Shown here piece after piece: positions 50,421 to 59,816 of a stretch of 64,000 nucleotides of DNA. The notes beneath the pieces were generated by a model. That model was not told where the DNA came from, ran no database searches, and saw nothing but the letters and a program-made list of their open reading frames with translations. Source of the DNA: Dryocola clanedunensis_A (GTDB lineage Bacteria > Pseudomonadota > Gammaproteobacteria > Enterobacterales > Enterobacteriaceae); NCBI GenBank assembly GCA_038405435.1, contig JBBYHZ010000013.1. The stretch is one strand, 5' to 3'. Every line of letters starts with the position of its first letter. Positions within the stretch are counted from its first letter, which is position 1. A program made the translations under genes and the position numbers.

Positions 50421-51470
50421 ATGGCAACCGGCACGCTGCCCGATGCTGGGCAGATCCTCAACTCCCTGATTAACAGCATCCTGCTGGTGGATGACGAGCT
50501 GGCGGTTCATTACGCGAACCCTGCCGCACAACAGCTGCTGGCCCAAAGCTCGCGCAAGCTGTACGGCACGCCGTTGCCGGACCTGCTGAGCTACTTCTCG
50601 TTAAATATTGGCCTGATGCAGGAGAGCCTGATTGCCGGCCAGGGGTTTACCGATAACGAAGTGACCCTGGTAATTGACGGTCGCTCCCATATTCTTTCTC
50701 TGACGGCACAGCGCCTGCCGGAAGGGCTGATCCTGATGGAAATGGCGCCGATGGATAACCAGCGTCGCTTAAGTCAGGAGCAGTTACAGCACGCCCAGCA
50801 GATAGCTGCACGAGACTTGGTGCGCGGGCTTGCTCACGAAATAAAAAACCCGCTGGGTGGACTGCGCGGGGCAGCACAGCTGCTGGCAAAAGCATTGCCG
50901 GACGCGTCGCTGAAGGAATACACCAACGTCATTATTGAGCAGGCAGACCGCCTACGTAACCTGGTGGACAGGTTATTAGGTCCCCAGCAGCCCGGCATGC
51001 ACGTCACCGAAAGCATTCACAAAGTGACCGAGCGCGTGATGAAACTCGTGTCGATGGAGCTGCCGGATAACGTCATCCTGGTACGCGATTACGACCCAAG
51101 CCTGCCTGAGTTCCCGCACGACCCGGATCAGATTGAGCAGGTTCTGTTGAATATCGTACGTAACGCGTTACAGGCACTGGGCCGCGATGGCGGAGAAATA
51201 GTCCTGCGTACCCGCACCGCTTTCCAGCTGACGCTGCACGGGACGCGCTACCGCCTGGCGGCCCGAATTGATATCGAAGACAACGGCCCGGGCATTCCGG
51301 CCACGCTCCAGGACACGCTGTTTTACCCGATGGTCAGCGGACGTGAGGGCGGCACGGGCCTTGGCCTTTCCATCGCGCGCAGCCTTATCGATCAGCACTC
51401 CGGGAAAATAGAATTTAACAGTTGGCCAGGTCATACCGAATTTTCCGTTTACCTGCCTATTCGCCAGTGA
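50421..51470 (+). CDS. glnL: Nitrogen sensor kinase/phosphatase NtrB (GlnL)
   Basis: 349 residues, as in E. coli; cytosolic, no membrane segment. N-terminal PAS domain (NSLINSILLVDDELAVHYANPAAQ), DHp helix with the phosphorylated His in RGLAHEIKNPLGGLRGA, N box NIVRNALQAL, G boxes DNGPGIP and GGTGLGLSIA. It phosphorylates NtrC; bound PII switches it to a phosphatase when glutamine is high. Seven bases before glnG. Confidence 0.98.
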   Translation: MATGTLPDAGQILNSLINSILLVDDELAVHYANPAAQQLLAQSSRKLYGTPLPDLLSYFSLNIGLMQESLIAGQGFTDNEVTLVIDGRSHILSLTAQRLPEGLILMEMAPMDNQRRLSQEQLQHAQQIAARDLVRGLAHEIKNPLGGLRGAAQLLAKALPDASLKEYTNVIIEQADRLRNLVDRLLGPQQPGMHVTESIHKVTERVMKLVSMELPDNVILVRDYDPSLPEFPHDPDQIEQVLLNIVRNALQALGRDGGEIVLRTRTAFQLTLHGTRYRLAARIDIEDNGPGIPATLQDTLFYPMVSGREGGTGLGLSIARSLIDQHSGKIEFNSWPGHTEFSVYLPIRQ

Positions 51471-51477
51471 GGTTTTT

Positions 51478-52893
51478 ATGCAACAAGGGATAGTCTGGAT
51501 CGTTGATGACGATAGCTCCATCCGTTGGGTGCTGGAACGCGCGCTGACTGGAGCAGGTTTAGTCTGCACAACCTTTGAGAGTGGCAATGAAGTTCTGGAC
51601 GCGCTGGCGACGAAAACACCGGACGTGCTGCTGTCGGATATCCGCATGCCGGGCATGGACGGGCTGGCGCTGCTAAAACAGATCAAACAGCGGCACCCGA
51701 TGCTTCCGGTCATCATAATGACGGCGCATTCGGATCTGGATGCAGCAGTCAGCGCTTACCAGCAGGGCGCGTTTGATTATCTGCCGAAGCCTTTCGATAT
51801 CGACGAAGCGGTTGCTCTCGTTGAACGCGCCATCAGCCACTATCAGGAACAGCAGCAGCCACGCAACGTGCAGGTGTTCGGCCCGACGACAGATATTATC
51901 GGCGAAGCGCCCGCAATGCAGGATGTGTTCCGCATCATCGGCCGCTTGTCCCGCTCCTCTATCAGCGTGTTGATCAACGGTGAATCGGGTACGGGTAAGG
52001 AGCTGGTCGCGCATGCGCTGCATCGCCATAGCCCCCGCGTGAAGTCCCCTTTCATCGCGCTGAATATGGCGGCCATCCCGAAAGATTTGATTGAGTCAGA
52101 GCTGTTCGGCCACGAGAAAGGCGCCTTTACCGGCGCTAATCAGATCCGTCAGGGACGTTTTGAGCAGGCCGACGGCGGTACGCTGTTCCTCGATGAAATC
52201 GGGGATATGCCGCTGGATGTGCAAACGCGTCTTCTGCGCGTGCTGGCAGACGGGCAGTTCTACCGCGTTGGCGGCTATGCGCCGGTGAAAGTGGATGTGC
52301 GCATTATCGCCGCAACCCACCAGAACCTCGAACTGCGCGTACAGGAGGGAAAATTCCGCGAAGACTTGTTCCACCGCCTGAACGTGATTCGTGTCCACCT
52401 GCCGCCGCTGCGCGAGCGCCGTGAGGATATTCCTCGCCTGGCCCGCCACTTCCTGCAGGTTGCGGCTCGTGAGCTTGGCGTTGAGGCAAAGCTGCTGCAT
52501 CCCGACACCGAAAATGCGCTTACGCGAGTGGCCTGGCCGGGCAACGTGCGCCAGCTGGAGAACACCTGCCGCTGGCTGACCGTCATGGCAGCAGGCCAGG
52601 AAGTACTGGTTCAGGATCTGCCAGGTGAGCTGTTTGAAACGACTACGGTGACGGAAAGCAGCACCACGCAGGGCCTGCCGGATAACTGGGCTACGCTGCT
52701 CGCGCAGTGGGCAGACCGGGCTCTGCGTTCCGGTCATCAAAACCTGCTTTCAGAAGCACAGCCAGAAATGGAGCGTACTTTGCTCACGACGGCGCTGCGC
52801 CACACCCAGGGTCACAAGCAGGAAGCGGCTCGTTTACTGGGCTGGGGTCGCAACACGCTGACTCGTAAGCTAAAAGAGCTTGGAATGGAGTAA
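51478..52893 (+). CDS. glnG: Nitrogen response regulator NtrC (GlnG)
   Basis: 471 residues (469 in E. coli). Receiver with Asp54 (LLSDIRMPGMDG) and Lys104; AAA+ domain with Walker A GESGTGKELVAHAL, the sigma-54-contacting GAFTGA loop and Walker B GGTLFLDEIGDMP; Fis-type HTH at the C-terminus (KQEAARLLGWGRNTLTRKLKELG). It activates glnAp2 and other Ntr promoters. Confidence 0.98.
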   Translation: MQQGIVWIVDDDSSIRWVLERALTGAGLVCTTFESGNEVLDALATKTPDVLLSDIRMPGMDGLALLKQIKQRHPMLPVIIMTAHSDLDAAVSAYQQGAFDYLPKPFDIDEAVALVERAISHYQEQQQPRNVQVFGPTTDIIGEAPAMQDVFRIIGRLSRSSISVLINGESGTGKELVAHALHRHSPRVKSPFIALNMAAIPKDLIESELFGHEKGAFTGANQIRQGRFEQADGGTLFLDEIGDMPLDVQTRLLRVLADGQFYRVGGYAPVKVDVRIIAATHQNLELRVQEGKFREDLFHRLNVIRVHLPPLRERREDIPRLARHFLQVAARELGVEAKLLHPDTENALTRVAWPGNVRQLENTCRWLTVMAAGQEVLVQDLPGELFETTTVTESSTTQGLPDNWATLLAQWADRALRSGHQNLLSEAQPEMERTLLTTALRHTQGHKQEAARLLGWGRNTLTRKLKELGME

Positions 52894-52900
52894 CAAAAAA

Positions 52901-52975
52901 GGTGGATGACGCTGACGCTTATCCACCCTACTCAGCTGAATTAAACGTAGGTCGGATAAGCGCAGCGCCATCCGA
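52901..52975. repeat. BIME: two REP elements between glnG and hemN
   Basis: Two palindromic units: 52901-52928 (GGTGGATGACGCT facing GACGCTTATCCACC) and 52947-52975 (GTAGGTCGGATAAGCGCAGC and GCCATCCGAC). They are in opposite orientation, as usual for REP pairs, in the convergent glnG/hemN gap, and probably also serve as transcription stop and mRNA 3'-end protection. Confidence 0.85.
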
Positions 52976-52981
52976 CACAAA

Positions 52982-54355
52982 TCAGATAACCCGTGAGAAC
53001 TGCTGAAGCCTTGCTTTCTGCCGCAGGTAAACATCGAAGCACATGCAGATGTTACGGATCAGCAGACGGCCTTTCGGCGTGACCTGAACGCCGTGCTCGT
53101 CAACCTCCACCAGCCCGTCTTTGGCCAGCGGGGCTAACAGCTTCAGGTCTTCTGCGAAGTATTCCGCAAAATCCACGTCCCACAGTTTTTCTACGTCGGC
53201 AAAGCTAAGCTGGAAGTTACAGATAAGCAGCTTAATCACGTCGCGGCGGATGCAGTCATCGCGGGTCAGGGCCAGACCGCGCCACAGCGCATCACCACGC
53301 TCATCGACCTGCTGATAATAAGTCTTAAGCTCTTTCTGGTTCTGGGCGTAACAATCCCCGATCATACTAATCGCTGAGACTCCCATGCCGAGCAGGTCAG
53401 TATCGCCCTGCGTGGTGTAGCCCTGGAAGTTGCGGTGAAGCTTACCTTCACGCTGGGCCACGGCCAGCTCGTCGTCCGGGCGGGCAAAGTGGTCCATGCC
53501 GATAAACTGGTAGCCCGACGCGGTCAGCGATCCGATGGTTTCCTGCAGGATATCCAGCTTCTGCTGGGCGCTCGGCAAATCCGCATCTTTGATTTTGCGC
53601 TGTGCGGCAAACAGGGTTGGCAGGTGCGCGTAGTTAAAGACGCTCAGACGATGCGGGCTCAGTTCGGCCACGCGCTTCAGGGTGAAGGCGAAGCTCTCCG
53701 GCGTCTGCTTTGGCAGACCGTAAATCAGATCGATATTGGTGGAAGTGAAGCCCAGCTCGCGGGCGCGGTTAATCAGGGCAAAGATAAACTCTTCGTCCTG
53801 TTCGCGGTTCACCAGCTTCTGCACTTCTTTGTTGAAATCCTGTACGCCCATGCTCAGGCGAGTGAAGCCTTCTTCGCGCAGGCAATCGAGCACGTCCAGC
53901 TCGATTTCGCGGGGATCCACTTCAATAGACAGCTCAGCATCATCATTAAAGGCGAAATGGGCACGTAGCAGCCCCATCAGGCGACTTATCTGCGCTTTGC
54001 TAAGGTAGGTAGGGGTACCGCCGCCCCAGTGCATCTGGCTGACGTGACGGCCCTTAAACAGCGGTGCGCGATGGGCGATTTCTTGTTCCAGCGCGTCGAG
54101 ATACCGATCCGCTTTGTGGGTCTGGCGGGTAACAATCTTGTTGCAGCCGCAGAAGTAGCAAAGCTTGTGGCAGAACGGGATATGGATATACAGCGAAAGC
54201 GGACGCTCAGGATAGCGAGCAACCGCCTGCAAAAATGCCCCCTCGCCAAAGTCCTCTGAGAACTCCAGCGCGGTTGGGTAAGAGGTGTAACGCGGCCCTG
54301 AATAATTGTATTTCTGGATCAGGGCCAGATCCCAGTCGATTAACTGCTCAGACAT
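52982..54355 (-). CDS. hemN: Oxygen-independent coproporphyrinogen III oxidase HemN
   Basis: Radical SAM enzyme of anaerobic haem synthesis, 457 residues from ATG 54355 as in E. coli; a GTG two codons upstream is also in frame. The cluster motif C-x3-C-x2-C is in HIPFCHKLCYFCGCNK; GGGTPTYL and the YASYP-like NYSGPRYTSYPTALEF substrate loop are present. Confidence 0.97.
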   Translation of the reverse strand: MSEQLIDWDLALIQKYNYSGPRYTSYPTALEFSEDFGEGAFLQAVARYPERPLSLYIHIPFCHKLCYFCGCNKIVTRQTHKADRYLDALEQEIAHRAPLFKGRHVSQMHWGGGTPTYLSKAQISRLMGLLRAHFAFNDDAELSIEVDPREIELDVLDCLREEGFTRLSMGVQDFNKEVQKLVNREQDEEFIFALINRARELGFTSTNIDLIYGLPKQTPESFAFTLKRVAELSPHRLSVFNYAHLPTLFAAQRKIKDADLPSAQQKLDILQETIGSLTASGYQFIGMDHFARPDDELAVAQREGKLHRNFQGYTTQGDTDLLGMGVSAISMIGDCYAQNQKELKTYYQQVDERGDALWRGLALTRDDCIRRDVIKLLICNFQLSFADVEKLWDVDFAEYFAEDLKLLAPLAKDGLVEVDEHGVQVTPKGRLLIRNICMCFDVYLRQKARLQQFSRVI

Positions 54356-54357
54356 AC

Positions 54358-54534
54358 TCACTCCTTCCGATGGTGCCGCCCGCGTTTTCGCAGCGCTCGC
54401 GGCCCGCCCACTCCTCGGGCATTGAGCCTGCGGCGCAACGAATTCTGCAATCGCGACAGCCGCCGTAGTTTAACGAATAACCACAGCAGATAACACACCA
54501 GCGGAATAACCATGAGAAAAACAGGTAATCCCAT
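54358..54534 (-). CDS. Possible 58-residue single-pass membrane protein upstream of hemN
   Basis: ATG 54534 to TGA 54358, ending 2 bases before the hemN start. One membrane segment (LPVFLMVIPLVCYLLWLFV) followed by an Arg-rich cytosolic tail (KLRRLSRLQNSLRRRLNAR, then RKRGRHHRKE). This hydrophobic-then-basic layout is typical of small bacterial membrane proteins. No good ribosome site is seen before the ATG; ATG 54513 is an alternative. I do not recognise it. Confidence 0.4.
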   Translation of the reverse strand: MGLPVFLMVIPLVCYLLWLFVKLRRLSRLQNSLRRRLNARGVGGPRALRKRGRHHRKE

Positions 54535-54545
54535 GGGAGTAAGCG

Positions 54546-55061
54546 CTAGTTACCGCCCTTCAGGAGACGCATTAAGTCGTCGCCTTTGTCTTCTTCTTCT
54601 TCATCGTCTTCGTAAGCAATGCCAAGCTCTTCCATCAGCGCATCGATGCGATCGAGTTTGGCGTTAACCCAGGATTGCTCCTCGGCGCTCAGTGTTTCAC
54701 CCTCTTCAAGGCGTTCCAGCAGCGCGTCCAGGCGCTCATCATTCTCCAGCAAATCCAGCTCGGCCTGTGGTGTTAGCATAGGTTTCTCGCTTTTTGGTTT
54801 GTGCTGTTTAGGTTTTGCCGCCGGGGCTTCGGTCACGCCCAGAGCAACTGGTTTTTTGCTGCCAATACGCGGATCTTTAGGCTGGGAAGAGCCTTTACCG
54901 CCCTGCGGCTGGCTGCTGCCGTTTGCACGGCTGCCCGCAGAATGGCCACGGTGTTTTTTCTGGCGCTTACGGTCACGTGCTTCCTGATCGACTTCTTCAC
55001 GCGATTTACGACGAGCCTTCGCCGGTTTGCTGCCTGGTGCTGCTGAGTTTTGTTGCTTCAT
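54546..55061 (-). CDS. yihI: Der GTPase-activating protein YihI
   Basis: 171 residues (169 in E. coli). A strongly basic, low-complexity N-terminal half (Lys/Arg/Gln/Gly-rich to about residue 90) and an acidic C-terminal half (PQAELDLLENDERLDALLERLE, ending in a run of Glu/Asp). YihI stimulates the GTPase Der in 50S assembly. 64 bases downstream of the csrC terminator. Confidence 0.93.
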   Translation of the reverse strand: MKQQNSAAPGSKPAKARRKSREEVDQEARDRKRQKKHRGHSAGSRANGSSQPQGGKGSSQPKDPRIGSKKPVALGVTEAPAAKPKQHKPKSEKPMLTPQAELDLLENDERLDALLERLEEGETLSAEEQSWVNAKLDRIDALMEELGIAYEDDEEEEDKGDDLMRLLKGGN

Positions 55062-55124
55062 GGTGAGTTATCTTAAGCCGTTTTATTCAGTATAGAATTG
55101 CGGCGGAATCTAGCAGAAAGCAAG

Positions 55125-55370
55125 CAAAGAAAAAAGGCGACAGATTAACCTGTCGCCTTTTTTCTTGTCTCTTGACCCTTTTGGGCCACACATTCCCTGT
55201 TAGCGTTCAACACCCTGTCTTTCCGTTGCCAACAACGTTCCCTGTTGGGTTCCCTGTCCTTTTTCTACGTCTCCGGACGTTCGCCTCCTGGCTATTCCTG
55301 GTTCGCCGTCATCCTGACGCTCCTGAACCCTCGTCCTGAGTTATTGTCCCTTCAGGCTTCCTGCCCTTGA
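55125..55370 (-). ncRNA. csrC: CsrC small RNA (CsrA-sequestering)
   Basis: Lies between yihA and yihI as in E. coli. The RNA carries about 13 GGA motifs, several as CAGGA or AGGGA in hairpin loops; these are the CsrA-binding sites. The 3' end is an intrinsic terminator with stems GGCGACAG and CTGTCGCC and a T run, matching E. coli CsrC. Promoter -35 TTGTCG (55403-55398), 16-base spacer, -10 TAAAGT (55381-55376). Predicted length about 246 bases (about 245 in E. coli). Confidence 0.9.
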
Positions 55371-55645
55371 GATGTACTTTACGCTTAACCATAAAAACGA
55401 CAAGGGTATGATTCAGGCTATTGGCTGTTCGGGTAACAGAGAGAAAACAATAACATGATGTTAAATATGGTTTTTATTCGTTTTCCCGCGTGAAGCTTTC
55501 CGTATTGTCTGCCACGTCAGATGGCAGATATCTTACAAAGTGCAGGGATAAGCCTGTAAGCCTCAGCCAGAGCGCGAGAAAAACGGTCTTTTCTGCCCGT
55601 TCAGGTATAATCCCCCGCAATGCTCATCCTGAGGGAGACAACCTT

Positions 55646-56281
55646 TTGACAAACTGGAACTATCACCAGACCCATTTCGTGCTTAGCGCACCGGACATTC
55701 GCCATCTGCCATCTGATACCGGGATTGAGGTTGCTTTCGCGGGCCGCTCTAACGCGGGTAAATCAAGCGCGTTAAATACGCTGACCAACCAGAAAGGCCT
55801 CGCGCGTACCAGTAAAACCCCTGGACGCACCCAGCTCATCAACCTGTTTGAAGTTGCGGACGGCAAGCGTCTGGTGGATTTACCGGGCTACGGTTATGCC
55901 GAAGTACCGGAAGAAGTAAAACTGAAGTGGCAGCGCGCGCTGGGTGAATACCTGCAAAAGCGTAACAGCCTCAAGGGCCTGGTCGTACTGATGGATATTC
56001 GCCATCCGCTTAAAGATCTCGATCAGCAGATGGTGAACTGGGCGGTAGCAAGCAATATTGAAGTGATGATTTTGCTGACCAAGGCGGACAAACTCGCCTC
56101 GGGAGCCCGCAAAGCACAGCTGAACATGGTTCGTGAAGCGGCCGCCGCGTTCGGTGGCAATATTGAAATCGAAGCGTTTTCTTCGCTGAAGAAGATTGGC
56201 GTTGATAAGCTGCGCCAGAAGCTGGACAACTGGTATAACGATATCCCACCAGCGGTGGAAGAAGAAGCGCCGGAAGAATAA
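55646..56281 (+). CDS. yihA: Ribosome biogenesis GTPase YihA (EngB/YsxC)
   Basis: 211 residues (210 in E. coli), essential GTPase of 50S assembly. G1 AFAGRSNAGKSSALNTL, G2 TSKTPGRTQ, G3 VDLPGYGYAEV, G4 LLTKADKL. The family start T-N-W-N-Y-H-Q-T-H-F falls on TTG 55646, about 9 bases after GGGAG; no ATG or GTG is available nearby in phase. A perfect -10 TATAAT is at 55606-55611. Confidence 0.95.
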   Translation: MTNWNYHQTHFVLSAPDIRHLPSDTGIEVAFAGRSNAGKSSALNTLTNQKGLARTSKTPGRTQLINLFEVADGKRLVDLPGYGYAEVPEEVKLKWQRALGEYLQKRNSLKGLVVLMDIRHPLKDLDQQMVNWAVASNIEVMILLTKADKLASGARKAQLNMVREAAAAFGGNIEIEAFSSLKKIGVDKLRQKLDNWYNDIPPAVEEEAPEE

Positions 56282-56286
56282 AAATC

Positions 56287-56310
56287 AGACGGGTTATCCC
56301 GTCTTTTTTT
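56287..56310 (+). terminator. Intrinsic terminator after yihA
   Basis: AGACGGG, loop TTAT, CCCGTCT, then T run; ends 15 bases before the 3' end of convergent spf. Confidence 0.9.
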
Positions 56311-56324
56311 GGTCTTCACGCAAT

Positions 56325-56432
56325 AAAAAACGCCCCAGTCATTACTGACTGGGGCGGCTAAAATATTCAGCCAAATCCGATTACGTGAAGTAAAAGGTCT
56401 GAAAGATAGAACATCTTACCTCTGTACCCTAC
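56325..56432 (-). ncRNA. spf: Spot 42 small RNA
   Basis: The minus-strand sequence from 56432 begins GTAGGGTACAGAGGTAAGAT and ends with the CCCCAGTCA / TGACTGGGG terminator hairpin and six T, almost identical to the 109-base E. coli RNA. It sits between polA and yihA as expected. Spot 42 is an Hfq-dependent RNA that represses secondary sugar metabolism (galK and others) when cAMP-CRP is low. Confidence 0.97.
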
Positions 56433-56579
56433 GCGAATAACTCTACTCCTTTTTATTCGCGCGAAAAAGCATTTTTTGTAGTTTTTTTTCACTATTTGCA
56501 CACTATTCTTCAACGGTCATCACAAAAAGCTATGACTTATGTTGCTTAGTTACAAAAATCCACCACAAAATCTGCTGCA

Positions 56580-59366
56580 TTAATGCGCTTCATCCCAGTT
56601 CGCGCCGCTGCCAACTTCCACCAGCAGCGGCACATCCAGCTTCATACTGCCTTCCATCAGCTCGTGGATTTTTGCAGAAACGGCTTCTACGTCGTCCTTA
56701 TGCACTTCAAACACCAGTTCATCGTGCACCTGCATGATCATCTTCACGCGCGGCTTATCTTTTTCCAGCCAGGCATCAACGGCAATCATTGCGCGCTTGA
56801 TGATGTCCGCGGCAGTTCCCTGCATGGGGGCGTTGATTGCGGCACGTTCAGCGCCCGCACGGCGCGCACCGTTGCTTGAATTGATGTCCGGGAGGTACAG
56901 ACGGCGTCCGTCCAGCGTTTCGACATAGCCTTTGTCTTTCGCCTGCTGGCGGGTGCGCTCCATGTATTCCAGCACGCCCGGGTAGCGCTCAAAATAGAGA
57001 TCCATGTACTTCTGGGACTCTTTACGCGGGATGTTGAGCTGGCGGGAGAGGCCAAACGCGCTCATGCCGTAGATCAGGCCGAAGTTAATCGCTTTCGCGC
57101 TGCGGCGCTGTTCGCCGGTAACGCTGTCCAGCGGCAGGCCAAAGACCTCTGCCGCCGTAGCGCGGTGAATATCCTTACCTTCCGCGAACGCGGTAAGCAG
57201 GCCTTTATCCCGCGACAGATGCGCCATGATGCGTAACTCAATCTGCGAATAGTCTGCAGAAACAATGACATAATCTTCTGGAGCGATAAACGCCTGACGA
57301 ATACGTCGCCCTTCTTCGTTACGTACCGGGATATTTTGCAGGTTCGGATCGGTGGAGGATAAACGCCCCGTTGCCGCCACGGCCTGGTGGTAAGAAGTAT
57401 GCACGCGGCCCGTTTTCTCGTTGATCATCAGCGGCAGCTTGTCCGTGTAGGTAGACTTCAGCTTCGCCAGACCGCGATACTCCAGAATCACTTTTGGCAG
57501 CGGATAATCCAGCGCCAGCTCTTCGAGCACCTCTTCCGACGTGGACGGCGCACCGCCAGGCGTTTTCTTCAGCGGCTTGATACCCTGCTTTTCGAACAGG
57601 ATAGTTTGCAGCTGCTTGGTGGAGGAGAGGTTAAAAGCTTCGCCGGCAATGTCATGCGCTTTGATTTCCAGCTCGCCAAGGCGCTTAGTCAGCTGCTCTG
57701 AGTGGATGTGCAGCAGTGCCGGGTCGATCTTCACGCCGTTACGTTCGATGCGGGACAGCACGGGAACCAGCGGCATCTCGACATGATTGAAAATGTTCAG
57801 CGGACCTTCGCACTTCTCAAGCTTCGGCCACATTTTCAGATGCAGCTGTAGCGTGACGTCCGCGTCTTCGGCGGCGTAGCGACCGGCCTGCTCAAGATCG
57901 ATTTGGTTGAAGGTAAGCTGCTTCTTGCCCTTACCGGCAATCTCTTCGAAGGTGATAGTTTTGTGGCCAAGCCAGCGGTCGGCCAGGCTGTCCATGTCGT
58001 GACGCCCGGCCACGCTATCCAGAATGTAGGATTCGAGCATGGTATCAAAAGCGATACCGCGCAGTTCAATACCATAGTTACCCACGATACCACGGTCATA
58101 CTTGAGGTTCTGGCCAACCTTCAGCGCGTTTTCATTTTCAAGTATTGGTTTGAGGAGTTCCAGAACACGCTCAAGTGGAAGCTGGTCCGGCGCATCGATG
58201 TAATCATGCCCGACCGGGATATAGCAGGCCACGCCCGGTTCGGTGGCAAACGAGAGGCCAACCAGGCGGGCGCTGACGTTATCAAGGCTGTCGGTTTCCG
58301 TATCAAAGGCAAAAAACGGGGCTTTCTTCAGGCGCTCAATCCACTCAACGAGGACTTTTTCGTCAAGGATGGTGACGTAGTTGTCATAAGAAAGCGCGCT
58401 GGCTGGCTCTTCTGGCTCGGCATCGATTTCGAGGGTTTTTTGAGGTTTCGCGGCAGGCTTGGCACCTTTGGCCTGTAGCCACTTGCCGGCTTCGACGTCC
58501 GTGATCCAGCGTTTGAACTCGTACTGCTTAAACATGCCAAGCAGTTCCTCAGCGGCCGGCTGTTGTACTTCCAGCTGTTCGCAGCTCAGCTCCAGCTCAA
58601 CATCAGTTTTGATGGTTGCCAGCTGGTAAGAGAGATAGGCCACCTCTTTGCTCTGCTCAAGTTTGGCCGCCATGGTTTTCGCGCCGCGGAAACTCAGCTC
58701 GGCGATTTTTTCCGGGTTGGCATAGAGCGCATCAAGGCCGCCCAGCCCCTGCAGAAGCGCCTGTGCGGTTTTCTCCCCTACGCCCGGCACGCCTGGAATG
58801 TTATCCGACGAGTCGCCCATCAGGGCGAGGAAATCAATAATCAGCTCTGGCGGCACGCCATATTTGGTCTGCACCTCTTCCGGTCCGAGGATCGTGTTGG
58901 TCATGGTATTGATTAGCGTCACGCCCGGCGTCACCAGCTGGGCCATGTCTTTATCGCCGGTGCTGATAAGCACCGGGCGGCCCATTTTTTCAGCTTCCAG
59001 CGCCAGCGTGCCGATCACATCGTCAGCTTCTACGCCAGAGACGGCCAGCAGTGGCAGCCCCATCGCTTTAACCATGGCATGTAAGGGTTCAATCTGAGCG
59101 CGCAGGTCGTCCGGCATCGGCGGGCGATGCGATTTGTAATGCTCAAATAGCTCGTCGCGGAAGGTTTTTCCTTTTGCGTCAAACACCACGGCGGCATGTG
59201 TCGGCTGATACTGCATGATGAGGCTGCGCAGCATATTCAGTACGCCATACATCGCGCCAGTTGGCTCGCCTGCACTGTTGGTCAGAGGAGGAAAGGCGTG
59301 GTAAGCCCGATAAAGATAGGAAGAGCCATCAACGAGGATAAGCGGGTTTTGCGCGATCTGAACCAT
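56580..59366 (-). CDS. polA: DNA polymerase I
   Basis: 928 residues, as in E. coli. 5'-3' exonuclease (residues 1-320; ILVDGSSYLYRAYHAFPP, LMGDSSDNIPGVPGVGEKTA), 3'-5' exonuclease (about 325-520; FAFDTETDSLD) and polymerase (520-928; motif A VSADYSQIELR, motif B RRSAKAINFGLIYGMSAFG, motif C VHDELVFE). Start ATG 59366, 5 codons inside the longest frame, is the E. coli start. Confidence 0.99.
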   Translation of the reverse strand: MVQIAQNPLILVDGSSYLYRAYHAFPPLTNSAGEPTGAMYGVLNMLRSLIMQYQPTHAAVVFDAKGKTFRDELFEHYKSHRPPMPDDLRAQIEPLHAMVKAMGLPLLAVSGVEADDVIGTLALEAEKMGRPVLISTGDKDMAQLVTPGVTLINTMTNTILGPEEVQTKYGVPPELIIDFLALMGDSSDNIPGVPGVGEKTAQALLQGLGGLDALYANPEKIAELSFRGAKTMAAKLEQSKEVAYLSYQLATIKTDVELELSCEQLEVQQPAAEELLGMFKQYEFKRWITDVEAGKWLQAKGAKPAAKPQKTLEIDAEPEEPASALSYDNYVTILDEKVLVEWIERLKKAPFFAFDTETDSLDNVSARLVGLSFATEPGVACYIPVGHDYIDAPDQLPLERVLELLKPILENENALKVGQNLKYDRGIVGNYGIELRGIAFDTMLESYILDSVAGRHDMDSLADRWLGHKTITFEEIAGKGKKQLTFNQIDLEQAGRYAAEDADVTLQLHLKMWPKLEKCEGPLNIFNHVEMPLVPVLSRIERNGVKIDPALLHIHSEQLTKRLGELEIKAHDIAGEAFNLSSTKQLQTILFEKQGIKPLKKTPGGAPSTSEEVLEELALDYPLPKVILEYRGLAKLKSTYTDKLPLMINEKTGRVHTSYHQAVAATGRLSSTDPNLQNIPVRNEEGRRIRQAFIAPEDYVIVSADYSQIELRIMAHLSRDKGLLTAFAEGKDIHRATAAEVFGLPLDSVTGEQRRSAKAINFGLIYGMSAFGLSRQLNIPRKESQKYMDLYFERYPGVLEYMERTRQQAKDKGYVETLDGRRLYLPDINSSNGARRAGAERAAINAPMQGTAADIIKRAMIAVDAWLEKDKPRVKMIMQVHDELVFEVHKDDVEAVSAKIHELMEGSMKLDVPLLVEVGSGANWDEAH

Positions 59367-59816
59367 AATGTTCCGTTCCATGCCTGGTTTTTAGAATATT
59401 GCTAAAGGATGCCATAGCCTGGCCAAAAACATGAACTTTTGGCGGCGATTAGCGAAAAAGTTTTGTCGATCTGCGGGATCTTGCGCAGGATCAGAATTGT
59501 GGATAACTTTGTGCATAGATTTATAACTATCTAATATCCTGAAAGAATACAAAGATCCATAATTGTATATTTACATTAAAATCAGATAGTTATAATTATC
59601 AGAAATCCGTGCTCTTCATTTTTCACATAATGGATAAATGTGGATATAAAACTCTTTTTTTACGAAAACGCAGCTGAATCGCTTGCGAACGTAAGAAGAA
59701 CGCCGCCAGATGCGGCTTTTTGAATAATCGCAGGGGGTAGAAATCTGATAAAATTCGCGGCTTACGATCCCCGATTTTATCATCCCTATAACCCTAACCT
59801 TCTGAAATAAATAATT
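59367..59816. other. Intergenic region polA-yihG with DnaA box and inverted repeat
   Basis: 450 bases, strongly AT-rich from 59500 to 59650, no gene seen. A perfect DnaA box, TGTGGATAA (complement of TTATCCACA), is at 59498-59506 and a one-mismatch copy, TGTGGATAT, at 59639-59647. Between them lies a perfect 12-bp inverted repeat, TTATAACTATCT (59521-59532) and AGATAGTTATAA (59584-59595). Divergent promoters of polA and yihG must lie here. Confidence 0.6.
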
